A DNA stretch of 64,000 nt from Pseudomonas sp. R-28-1W-6 (GTDB lineage Bacteria > Pseudomonadota > Gammaproteobacteria > Pseudomonadales > Pseudomonadaceae). Below the pieces are notes generated by a model. That model worked only from the letters and a program-made list of their open reading frames with translations, did not search any database and was not told where the DNA came from. The DNA lies in the NCBI RefSeq assembly GCF_009799925.1, contig NZ_WELK01000002.1, forward strand, positions 1 to 64,000, in the 5' to 3' direction. Below are positions 7,922 to 16,451 of this stretch, piece by piece. Made by a program: the position numbers and the translations under genes. Each line of letters begins with the position of its first letter. Position 1 is the first letter of the stretch.

Positions 7922-8140
7922 ATGAGCAAGAAATTCCCCTTGCAGCCCAAGCACCCCGAGCGCATCTGCTGGGGCTGCGACCGCTATTGCCCGAGCGGCT
8001 CGCTGGCCTGCGGCAATGGCGCCGACCGCACCATGCACCCGCTGGAGATGCTCGGCGAGGACTGGTACCTGTTCGGCGACTGGGGCATCGAGCCGCCGCC
8101 GGAGCAGGCCGGCGCCGGCGCCGCAGACGAGGCGGACTGA
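7922..8140 (+). CDS. DUF3079-family tetracysteine miniprotein
   Basis: A 72-aa soluble protein of unknown function. The conserved core HPKHPERICWGCDRYC leads into Cys30, giving C16-x2-C19-x3-C23-x6-C30, a layout suited to a zinc site or Fe-S cluster. It is followed by HPLEMLGEDWYLFGDWG and an acidic, Ala-rich tail. The pattern matches the DUF3079 family, for which I know no experimental function. It is the only plus-strand gene inside the molybdenum cofactor cluster and has its own DNR-type promoter, so it is probably made under denitrifying conditions. A metal-handling or NO-response role is inference. Confidence 0.8.
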   Translation: MSKKFPLQPKHPERICWGCDRYCPSGSLACGNGADRTMHPLEMLGEDWYLFGDWGIEPPPEQAGAGAADEAD

Positions 8141-8206
8141 GCCGCCGTCATCGGCGTTTGGAACCTGCTCAACCTCTGGTTCTGGCTCGCTCCGTGCCAC
8201 CGCAAC

Positions 8207-8285
8207 GGTGGATAAGCAGAGCGTTATCCACCCTACAAAGCTTGCCAACCCGCGTAGGGTGGAAAACCGCGCAGCGTTTTCCACC
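8207..8285. repeat. two adjacent small inverted repeats (GGTGGATAA and GGTGGAAAAC types)
   Basis: The first is GGTGGATAA (8207-8215) with TTATCCACC (8224-8232). The second is GGTGGAAAAC (8258-8267) with GTTTTCCACC (8276-8285). Each has an 8-nt loop. They face each other through GGGTGG/CCACCC arms in the 191-nt gap between the convergent DUF3079 gene and moaE. Sequences of this type are common intergenic repeats in Pseudomonas, as far as I recall. Confidence 0.75.
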
Positions 8286-8331
8286 GATGAGCCAAGGCAG
8301 GAACCTGACTCACAAGACGCTGAACAGCCTC

Positions 8332-8781
8332 TTAGACCCAGCGCTGCGCGGCCTGCTGGTCGCTGTCGCGGGCGGCGAGCCACTGGCTGCCCTGGCCGCC
8401 GAGCTCCTTCTTCCAGAACGGCGCGCGGGTCTTCAGATAATCCATGATGAAGGCGCAGGCGTCGAAGGCCGCCTGGCGATGGGCGCTGGCCACGCCGACG
8501 AAGACGATCGGCGCACTCGGCGCCAGCTGCCCGACCCGGTGCACGATGCTCACCGCCAGCAGCGGCCAGCGCTGGCGGGCCTCGGCCTCGATGGCGGCCA
8601 GGGCCTTCTCGGTCATGCCCGGGTAGTGCTCGAGAAACAGCCCGTGCACGTCCTGACCCACATTGAAGTCGCGCACATAGCCGACGAAGCTGACCAGTGC
8701 GCCGACACCCGGGTTCTGCCCGTGCAGGGCATCGAGCAGGGCGCCGCTGTCGAAGGTGGCGGTCTGCACACTGACGCTCAT
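8332..8781 (-). CDS. moaE: molybdopterin synthase catalytic subunit MoaE
   Basis: A 149-aa large subunit of molybdopterin synthase, which converts cyclic pyranopterin monophosphate to molybdopterin using sulfur carried by MoaD. Diagnostic segments are GALVSFVGYVRDFN, EHYPGMTEKAL, the HRVGQL turn, and the active-site region DYLKTRAPFWKKE, with the conserved lysines near residues 120-130. The start lies 1 nt after the moaD stop (TGA-g-ATG), implying coupled translation and matched stoichiometry. Confidence 0.95.
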   Translation of the reverse strand: MSVSVQTATFDSGALLDALHGQNPGVGALVSFVGYVRDFNVGQDVHGLFLEHYPGMTEKALAAIEAEARQRWPLLAVSIVHRVGQLAPSAPIVFVGVASAHRQAAFDACAFIMDYLKTRAPFWKKELGGQGSQWLAARDSDQQAAQRWV

Positions 8782-8782
8782 C

Positions 8783-9031
8783 TCAACCTCCGGTCACGGG
8801 CGGGAAGAACGCCACTTCGTCGCCGTCGACCAGCGCTTCGGCGGGGCTGCACAGTTCCTGGTTGCGCGCGCACATCAGGTTGCGCGCGGCCAGCTCGGTC
8901 CAGTTGCCGCCGCGCTCCACCAGCAGCTGGCGCAGCGCGCCGACGGTTGCCAGCGCGGGCTGCCAGGCCAGTTGCTCGCGGTCCAGGCCGAGCTGCTCGC
9001 GGTAGCCGGCGAAGTAATGAATGGTCAGCAT
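8783..9031 (-). CDS. moaD: molybdopterin synthase sulfur carrier subunit MoaD
   Basis: An 82-aa ubiquitin-fold protein ending in the obligatory Gly-Gly (FFPPVTGG), where the thiocarboxylate forms. It shows the typical N-terminal beta strand MLTIHYFAGYRE and the VDGDEVAFFPPV turn. AGGAGAG precedes the ATG. A DNR-type box is 142 nt upstream, at the end of moaC, so moaD-moaE can be expressed from an internal promoter. Confidence 0.95.
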   Translation of the reverse strand: MLTIHYFAGYREQLGLDREQLAWQPALATVGALRQLLVERGGNWTELAARNLMCARNQELCSPAEALVDGDEVAFFPPVTGG

Positions 9032-9172
9032 GGGACTCTCTCCTTGCGCTCGGGGCCGGGCGCATACGGCGCCGGCCCGAGGCCTGTTTCAGCTAATGGG
9101 TGCGCTCGGCGCGCCTGGGCACAGCCGCGTTGCGCCGACCGGGCCATCCCAGCAGCTTGCGCACGCGGCGCC

Positions 9173-9186
9173 TTGACCAGACTCAA
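9173..9186. promoter_or_regulatory. FNR/DNR-type box at the 3' end of moaC, upstream of moaD
   Basis: TTGACCAGACTCAA overlaps the moaC stop codon. The half sites are good (TTGAC and, with one mismatch, cTCAA). No convincing -10 is seen at 22 nt, so its activity is less certain than the others. Confidence 0.6.
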
Positions 9187-9650
9187 GGAGCGCGGAAATC
9201 TCCGGACGCCCCGCCACTCTTCTGCAGCAGGCGCACCGATTCGATGAGCATGCCGCGGTCCACCGCCTTGCACATGTCGTAGAGGGTCAGCGCGGCGACA
9301 CTGGCGGCGGTCAGCGCCTCCATCTCCACCCCGGTCTGCCCGGCCAGCTTGCAGCGCGCCTGGATGCGCACACCGTCCTCGCCGCAAGGTTCCAACTCGA
9401 CCTTGACGCTGGTGAGCAGCAACGGGTGGCACAGCGGGATCAGCTCGGAAGTTTTCTTCGCCGCCTGGATGCCGGCGATGCGCGCCACGGCGAACACGTC
9501 GCCCTTGGGGTGGCCGCCGGCCACGATCAGCTGCAGGGTGGCCGGCAGCATGCGCACCCGGGCTTCGGCCACGGCCTCGCGGGTGGTCGGCGGCTTGTCG
9601 GTGACGTCGACCATAGTGGCGCGCCCCTGGGCATCGAGATGGGTCAGCAT
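9183..9650 (-). CDS. moaC: cyclic pyranopterin monophosphate synthase MoaC
   Basis: A 155-aa MoaC, which acts after MoaA in the first stage of molybdopterin synthesis. Characteristic segments are [18 protein letters not shown], the active-site turn [31 protein letters not shown] and KAVDRGM. The ATG at 9650 has GAGGGAA upstream and lies 17 nt after norR, so it is probably co-transcribed with norR. moaA is not in this window. Confidence 0.95.
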   Translation of the reverse strand: MLTHLDAQGRATMVDVTDKPPTTREAVAEARVRMLPATLQLIVAGGHPKGDVFAVARIAGIQAAKKTSELIPLCHPLLLTSVKVELEPCGEDGVRIQARCKLAGQTGVEMEALTAASVAALTLYDMCKAVDRGMLIESVRLLQKSGGASGDFRAP

Positions 9651-9667
9651 TGCGGTTCCCTCATGGT

Positions 9668-11182
<1,515 letters not shown>

Positions 11183-11197
<15 letters not shown>

Positions 11198-11239
11198 TTC
11201 GGGTACCTGGCACCTTGAAATTCCCGGGTAGATTAGACC
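11183..11239. promoter_or_regulatory. three NorR-binding sites, GGT-N7-ACC
   Basis: Exact GGT-N7-ACC matches lie at 11183-11195, 11202-11214 and 11227-11239. This is the consensus described for NorR of Ralstonia eutropha upstream of norAB. Three tandem sites are the known arrangement of NorR enhancers. The third overlaps the -10 (11235-11230) of the predicted norR promoter, which suggests autorepression. Confidence 0.85.
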
Positions 11240-11257
11240 TCGCCAGGGCGCAAGCCC

Positions 11258-11271
11258 TTGATTTTCGTCAA
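11258..11271. promoter_or_regulatory. FNR/DNR-type box between norR and norA
   Basis: TTGATTTTCGTCAA. Reading toward norR, TAATCT (11235-11230) follows after exactly 22 nt, a class II geometry with the best -10 in the region. In the other direction it lies just upstream of the sigma-54 promoter of norA. Confidence 0.75.
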
Positions 11272-11280
11272 GTCCAAACC

Positions 11281-11296
11281 CGGCACGGTGCTTGCG
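11281..11296 (+). promoter_or_regulatory. sigma-54 promoter of norA-norB
   Basis: CGGCACGGTGCTTGCG has GG and GC spaced as -24/-12 elements and matches GGCAC-N5-TTGC. The transcription start would be near 11308, about 27 nt before the norA ATG. The NorR sites lie 40-110 nt upstream, as expected for an enhancer. Confidence 0.87.
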
Positions 11297-11334
11297 ATGG
11301 AGCATTCGAGACTTAGCCTGATATGGAGCCCCCA

Positions 11335-12018
11335 ATGGCCACTCAACTGCTCGATCACACCCTCGGCAATCTGGCATGCAACATCCCCGGTGCCACCCGG
11401 GTATTCCACGCCTTTCACCTGGACTTCTGCTGCGGCGGGCAGAAGTCCCTGCGCCAGGCGGCGCTGGAACGCGGCATCGACGCCCTGGCGGTGCAGGAGC
11501 ACCTGCTCGCCCTCAACCCGGACGACGCCCTGGAAGCGGACTGGCGCAAGGCCTCGGCCGAACGCCTGATCGAACACCTGCTGCAGCGCTACCACGAGGT
11601 CCATCGCCAGCAACTGCCGGAGCTGATCCGCCTGGCGGCACGGGTCGAGCAGGTCCACGGCAGCCGCACGGAATGCCCGCGCGGCCTCACCGACCTGCTG
11701 ATCGCCATGCAGCAGGAGCTGGAAAGCCACATGCAGAAGGAGGAGCAGATCCTCTTCCCGATGATCATCCGCGGCGGCGGCCTGATGGCCGGCGGGCCGA
11801 TCTCGGTGATGCGCTACGAGCACGAGCAGCACGGCGACGCGCTCGAACAGCTGATCGATCTGACCGACGACATGCAGCCGCCGGCCGCCGCCTGCAACAC
11901 CTGGCGCGCGTTGTACCGCGGGCTCGACGAGCTGCGTGTCGACCTGATGCAGCACATCCACCTGGAAAACAACCTGCTGTTCCCCCGTGCCCTCGGCGAG
12001 GAGGCCCAAAATGGGTGA
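11335..12018 (+). CDS. norA: di-iron Fe-S cluster repair protein YtfE/DnrN/NorA
   Basis: A 227-aa member of the RIC family (YtfE, ScdA, DnrN, NorA). It has the N-terminal ScdA segment ending in FHLDFCCGG, then a four-helix hemerythrin-like domain with ESHMQKEEQILFP, RYEHEQHGD and HIHLENNLLFPRA, which supply the His and Glu ligands of a mu-oxo di-iron centre. The family repairs NO-damaged Fe-S clusters or handles NO in the cytoplasm. The ATG at 11335 follows TGGAG; an ATG four codons upstream is possible but has a poorer site. The stop overlaps the norB start, forming norA-norB as in Ralstonia. Confidence 0.92.
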   Translation: MATQLLDHTLGNLACNIPGATRVFHAFHLDFCCGGQKSLRQAALERGIDALAVQEHLLALNPDDALEADWRKASAERLIEHLLQRYHEVHRQQLPELIRLAARVEQVHGSRTECPRGLTDLLIAMQQELESHMQKEEQILFPMIIRGGGLMAGGPISVMRYEHEQHGDALEQLIDLTDDMQPPAAACNTWRALYRGLDELRVDLMQHIHLENNLLFPRALGEEAQNG

Positions 12019-14287
12019 GTACCGCAAACTCTGGTGGCTGCTGATCGGCGTCCTCGGCGTCACCTTCTGCCTGCTCGGCTGGTTCGGCCGCGAGGTCTAC
12101 CGCCAGGCTCCGCCTATCCCCAGCCAGGTGCAGAGCGCCGATGGCACCCGGCTGTTCGGCGACGAAGACATCCTCGACGGGCAGACCGCCTGGCAGAGCG
12201 TCGGCGGCATGCAGCTCGGTTCGATCTGGGGCCATGGCGCCTACCAGGCGCCGGACTGGACCGCCGACTGGCTGCACCGCGAACTGACGGCCTGGCTCGA
12301 TCTGGCCGCCCAGGACGGTTTCCAGCGGCCCTACGCAGAGGTCGATGAAGACCATCAGGCCCTGTTGCGCCAGCAGCTCAAGCGCGAGTACCGCGGCAAC
12401 CAGGTGGCCGACGGCGTGCTGGTGCTGAGTGAACGGCGCCTGGCCGCCATGCAGCAGACCGCCGCCTACTACGACGCGCTGTTCGGCAGCGACCCGGCCC
12501 TGCAGGGCAGCCGCAAGAGCTTCGCCATGAAGGAAGGCACCCTGCCCGACGCGGCGCGGCGCGAGCAGCTGACCCGCTTCTTCTTCTGGACCGCCTGGGT
12601 GGCCGGCACCGAGCGGCCGGGGCATGCGGCCACCTACACCAACAACTGGCCGCACGAACCGCTGATCGGCAACCAGCCGACCGCGGAAAACCTGATGTGG
12701 TCGATCGTCAGCGTGATCCTGCTGATCGCCGGGATCGGTTTCCTGGTCTGGGCCTGGGCCTTCCTGCGCGACCACGAGGAGGACGAACCGGCAGCGCCGC
12801 TGCACGACCCGCTGAGCCTGGTGGCGCTGACCCCGTCGCAGAAGGCGCTGGGCAAGTACCTGTTCCTGGTCGTCGCGCTGTTCGGCTTCCAGGTCATGAT
12901 CGGTGGCGTCACCGCGCACTACACCGTGGAGGGCCAGGACTTCTACGGCATCCCGCTGTCGCAGTGGTTCCCCTACTCGCTGCTGCGCACCTGGCATATC
13001 CAGAGCGCGCTGTTCTGGATCGCCACCGGCTTCCTCGCCGCCGGGCTGTTCCTGGCGCCGATCATCAACGGCGGCAAGGACCCGAAACTGCAGAAACTCG
13101 GCGTCGATGTGCTGTTCTGGGCCCTGGTCCTGGTGGTGGTCGGCTCCTTCGTCGGCAACTACCTGGCCATCGCCCAGATCATGCCGCCGGAGTGGAACTT
13201 CTGGCTCGGCCACCAGGGCTACGAGTACGTCGACCTCGGCCGCCTGTGGCAGATCGGCAAGTTCAGCGGCGTGGCCTTCTGGCTGCTGCTGATGCTGCGC
13301 GGCATCCTGCCGGCCTTCCGCCAGCCCGGCGACAAGAACCTGCTGGCCCTGCTGTCGGCCTCGGTGATCGCCATCGGCCTGTTCTACGGCGCCGGCTTCG
13401 CCTACGGCGAGCGCACCCACCTGTCGGTGATGGAGTACTGGCGCTGGTGGGTGGTGCACCTGTGGGTGGAAGGCTTCTTCGAAGTGTTCGCCACCACCGC
13501 GCTGGCCTTCATCTTCTCCAGCATGGGCCTGGTATCCAAGCGCATGGCCACCACCGCCAGCCTGGCGTCGGCCTCGCTGTTCATGCTCGGCGGCGTGCCC
13601 GGCACTTTCCACCACCTGTACTTCGCCGGCACCACCACCCCGGTGATGGCGGTCGGCGCCACCTTCAGTGCCCTGGAAGTGGTGCCGCTGATCGTGCTCG
13701 GCTACGAGGCCTGGGAGAACTGGCGGCTGAAGAGCCGTGCGCTGTGGATGGAACGGGTCAAGTGGCCGCTGATGTGCTTCGTCGCCGTGGCCTTCTGGAA
13801 CATGCTCGGCGCCGGGGTGTTCGGCTTCATGATCAACCCGCCGATCTCGCTGTACTACGTGCAGGGCCTCAACACCACGCCGGTGCATGCCCACGCCGCG
13901 CTGTTCGGGGTCTACGGCTTCCTCGCCCTGGGCTTCACCCTGCTGGTGCTGCGCTACATCCGGCCGCAGCTGCAGTTCAACGAGAGCCTGATGAAGACCG
14001 CCTTCTGGTGGCTCAACGGCGGCCTGGTGCTGATGATCGCCACCAGCCTGCTGCCGATCGCCTTCCTGCAGTTCCACGCCAGCGCCAGCCAGGGCCTGTG
14101 GTACGCCCGCAGCGAGGCATTCATGCAGCAGGACCTGCTGCAGACGCTGCGCTGGGTGCGCACCTTCGGCGACATGGTGTTCATCATCGGCGCCCTGGCC
14201 ATGGCCTGGCAGGTGATCTACGGCGTGCTGTTCGGCGCCCGCGAACCGGCGGCGCTGGCCGAGGCGCAGGCGCAACGCAGCCGCTGA
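12011..14287 (+). CDS. norB: quinol-dependent nitric oxide reductase, single subunit (qNOR)
   Basis: A 758-aa membrane enzyme reducing 2 NO to N2O with electrons from quinol. TM1 is at about 9-30, followed by a roughly 190-aa periplasmic segment that replaces NorC, then 13 more helices of the haem-copper oxidase fold. Metal-ligand regions visible are WHIQSALFW, VHLWVEGFFEVFA with the non-haem iron His and Glu, GTFHHLYF, and PVHAHAALFG with the His-x-His haem pair. The ATG at 12011 overlaps the norA stop by 8 nt. The long N-terminal extension distinguishes it from the NorB of cytochrome c-dependent NorCB. It is also called norZ. NorR and sigma-54 should control it with norA. Confidence 0.94.
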   Translation: MGEYRKLWWLLIGVLGVTFCLLGWFGREVYRQAPPIPSQVQSADGTRLFGDEDILDGQTAWQSVGGMQLGSIWGHGAYQAPDWTADWLHRELTAWLDLAAQDGFQRPYAEVDEDHQALLRQQLKREYRGNQVADGVLVLSERRLAAMQQTAAYYDALFGSDPALQGSRKSFAMKEGTLPDAARREQLTRFFFWTAWVAGTERPGHAATYTNNWPHEPLIGNQPTAENLMWSIVSVILLIAGIGFLVWAWAFLRDHEEDEPAAPLHDPLSLVALTPSQKALGKYLFLVVALFGFQVMIGGVTAHYTVEGQDFYGIPLSQWFPYSLLRTWHIQSALFWIATGFLAAGLFLAPIINGGKDPKLQKLGVDVLFWALVLVVVGSFVGNYLAIAQIMPPEWNFWLGHQGYEYVDLGRLWQIGKFSGVAFWLLLMLRGILPAFRQPGDKNLLALLSASVIAIGLFYGAGFAYGERTHLSVMEYWRWWVVHLWVEGFFEVFATTALAFIFSSMGLVSKRMATTASLASASLFMLGGVPGTFHHLYFAGTTTPVMAVGATFSALEVVPLIVLGYEAWENWRLKSRALWMERVKWPLMCFVAVAFWNMLGAGVFGFMINPPISLYYVQGLNTTPVHAHAALFGVYGFLALGFTLLVLRYIRPQLQFNESLMKTAFWWLNGGLVLMIATSLLPIAFLQFHASASQGLWYARSEAFMQQDLLQTLRWVRTFGDMVFIIGALAMAWQVIYGVLFGAREPAALAEAQAQRSR

Positions 14288-14431
14288 GGCGCGCAGGAGC
14301 AAATCGGCAAAGCGCGCTACGCTCTATTCATGCACCACGCTCCCCGGCGTGCGTGCATGAACCACGACCCGCTGCCGCCTGCGGCAGCGACCCCAAGGAT
14401 AAACGGGCAGCCAGCAGCCCCGGGAGGTGAC

Positions 14432-14779
14432 ATGAGCAAGCTCCAGCAGGTCTTAAATGAACCGGGCAGCACGCCATTGTGGGTGGTGTTCTGGCTCTAC
14501 GGTGTGGTGGTCAGCCATGTGCTGTTCGGCCTGATCCTGGTCGCCTTCAATACGGTCGATACCGCGCTGTTCGGCTTGATGTTGCTGAGCTTCGTCGCCT
14601 ATACCGCCTTCGTGCTCAACGCCGTGTGGCGCAATGCGCAGAATGTCGGCGAGCAGATGTACGGGCAGATCGCCCGCTACCTGACGGTGGCCTGGTCGAT
14701 CAATGCGGTGCTGGTGTCCGGCTTCCTGTTCCTCAGCCACCTGAATGCCGTCGTTACGCCGCTGCCGTCGATCTTCTAG
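14432..14779 (+). CDS. small inner-membrane protein of unknown function, downstream of norB
   Basis: A 115-aa protein with three predicted membrane helices at about 16-38, 41-64 and 80-102, and short polar ends. The ATG at 14432 has a strong GGGAGGTGA ribosome site. It lies 144 nt after norB with no clear terminator between them, so it may be read through from the nor promoter or have its own. I do not recognise the family. A role as a qNOR accessory is possible from position only. Confidence 0.72.
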   Translation: MSKLQQVLNEPGSTPLWVVFWLYGVVVSHVLFGLILVAFNTVDTALFGLMLLSFVAYTAFVLNAVWRNAQNVGEQMYGQIARYLTVAWSINAVLVSGFLFLSHLNAVVTPLPSIF

Positions 14780-14790
14780 CAGCACCCCTT

Positions 14791-15012
14791 GAGCCTGTTC
14801 AAAGGCTCGCGAGCTAGAGGCAGGCAAGGCGAAAGCGGGCGAAGAAGCGCAGTTTACGAACGGTAAATGAGCATGACTCGTTGCACTCGCCCTGCGGGTC
14901 GCGCTGAAGCGCGTTAGCCGCAAGCGGCTTTCTGAGCCCGATTGACCAGCCTACGGCTGTTACTGCGTTGCAACGCAGCATGGCCGACGCGCAGCAGCCT
15001 TTGGACAGGCTC
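14791..15012. repeat. 222-bp dispersed element with terminal inverted repeats
   Basis: It begins GAGCCTGTTC (14791-14800) and ends GGACAGGCTC (15003-15012), a 9/10 terminal inverted repeat. The interior carries GAAGCGCAGTTTACG and GTAAATGAGCAT, shared with the copy at 1-126, plus a GC-rich hairpin segment. There is no open reading frame of note. The size and ends resemble a non-autonomous mobile or REP-like intergenic element. It fills most of the 266-nt gap between the membrane protein gene and the acyl-CoA dehydrogenase gene. Confidence 0.72.
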
Positions 15013-15045
15013 ACCCACGAGGCCCGCATTGCGGGCCTTGTGCTT

Positions 15046-16293
15046 TCAGCCGCCGAACGGCGTCAGGTAGGCCGCGGTATGGCCACGCCGCTCGGCGCTG
15101 GCGGCCAGTTCCCAGTGCGCCAGGCTGCGCAGGTGCACCTCATCCGGCCCGTCGGCGAAGCGCAGTGCCCGGCCCAGGGTGTAGAAATCCGCCAGCGGCG
15201 TGTCCGGGCTCAGGCCCATAGCGCCGAACACCTGCATGGCGCGGTCGACCACCCGGCACAGCATGCGCGGCACCGCCGCCTTGATCATGGCGATCTCCTG
15301 GCGGGCCGCCCTGGCCCCCACCGCATCGAGCATCCAGGCGGTCTTCAGCACCAGCAGGCGCGCCTGTTCGATGTCGATGCGCGACTCGCCGATCCAGTCG
15401 CCGATATTGGCGTACTGCGCCAGGTGGCGGCCGAACAGCTTGCGCTCCTGGCAGCGCTCCAGCAGCAGCTGCAAGGCCAGCTCGGCCATGCCGATGGCGC
15501 GCATGCAGTGGTGCACCCGCCCCGGCCCCAGGCGCGCCTGGGCCATCATGAAGCCCTCGCCTTCCTGGCCGAGCAGATGGTCGAGCGGCACGCGCACATC
15601 GCGCAGGAGGATTTCCGCATGGCCTTCCGGCGAGACGTGGTTGAGCACCGGGATATTGCGCAGCACCTGCACGCCGGGCGTGTCGAACGGCACCAGAAGC
15701 AGGCTCTGCTGGCGATGGGCGGCGCCATCCGGGTCGGTCTTGCCCATCACGATCAGCAGCTTGCAAGCGGGGTGCGCCGCGTTGGTGATGAACCACTTGC
15801 GCCCGTTGAGCACGTAATGCTCGCCCTCGCGGCGGATCAGGGTCTGGATATTGCTGGCGTCCGCGGACGGCACGTCCGGCTCGCTCATGGCGAATGCCGA
15901 GCGGATGCGGCCGTCGAGCAGCGGTTCGAGCCAGCGCCGGCGCTGCGCCGGGCTGGCGAACAGGTGCAGCAGCTCGATATTGCCGGTATCCGGCGCGCTG
16001 CAGTTGAACACCTCGGACGCCCAGGGGATGGCGCCCATGATTTCCGCCAGCGGCGCATATTCCAGGTTGCTCAGGCGGGTACCCGGCTCGTCGGCCTGCA
16101 GCCCCGGCAGGAACAGGTTCCACAAGCCCTCGCTGCGCGCCAGCGCCTGCAGGTCGGCCATGAACGACACCGGCAACTGCCCGGCGCGCACCTCGGCCTG
16201 CCACTGGGCATGCCGCGGCAGCACATGCTGATCCATGAAATCGCGCAGTTGCCGGCGCAGGCTGTCTACTCGTGGGCTGAAGGCGAAGTCCAT
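15046..16293 (-). CDS. acyl-CoA dehydrogenase family protein
   Basis: A 415-aa FAD-dependent acyl-CoA dehydrogenase with the usual three domains. Visible are the flavin-binding FAMSEPDV and KWFITNAA motifs in the middle domain, LLGQEGEGF before the C-terminal helices, and RKLFGRHLAQY. The likely reaction is alpha-beta dehydrogenation of an acyl-CoA; the sequence resembles the ACAD11/ACAD10-type long-chain branch, but substrate cannot be assigned. AGAGGA precedes the ATG. It stands alone between a repeat and rlhA, with a weak TTGA-type palindrome upstream that I did not accept as a regulator site. Confidence 0.85.
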   Translation of the reverse strand: MDFAFSPRVDSLRRQLRDFMDQHVLPRHAQWQAEVRAGQLPVSFMADLQALARSEGLWNLFLPGLQADEPGTRLSNLEYAPLAEIMGAIPWASEVFNCSAPDTGNIELLHLFASPAQRRRWLEPLLDGRIRSAFAMSEPDVPSADASNIQTLIRREGEHYVLNGRKWFITNAAHPACKLLIVMGKTDPDGAAHRQQSLLLVPFDTPGVQVLRNIPVLNHVSPEGHAEILLRDVRVPLDHLLGQEGEGFMMAQARLGPGRVHHCMRAIGMAELALQLLLERCQERKLFGRHLAQYANIGDWIGESRIDIEQARLLVLKTAWMLDAVGARAARQEIAMIKAAVPRMLCRVVDRAMQVFGAMGLSPDTPLADFYTLGRALRFADGPDEVHLRSLAHWELAASAERRGHTAAYLTPFGG

Positions 16294-16451
16294 GGGGCTG
16301 TCCTCTGTGGGTTCAGCCTGCCACGCTAGGCCGATCGCGCGAGCGACAGAAGCATGTTGGCCGGCGCCGATGGGCGACCATCAGCGCCGCGCGTTCTTGA
16401 CCGCGATCATGGTGCGGGGCGCAGGCCACGCGGGCCGCCGGCAGCCGCGCC

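Noticed and set aside
11323..11335. norA start at the upstream ATG (11323)
   Set aside because: The downstream ATG at 11335 has TGGAG at proper spacing, and the upstream ATG itself forms part of that ribosome site.
16397..16410. TTGACCGCGATCAT upstream of the acyl-CoA dehydrogenase gene, similar to the FNR/DNR boxes
   Set aside because: One half site is imperfect, there is no -10-like hexamer 21-22 nt downstream, and the gene has no clear anaerobic role. It is kept only as a weak candidate.
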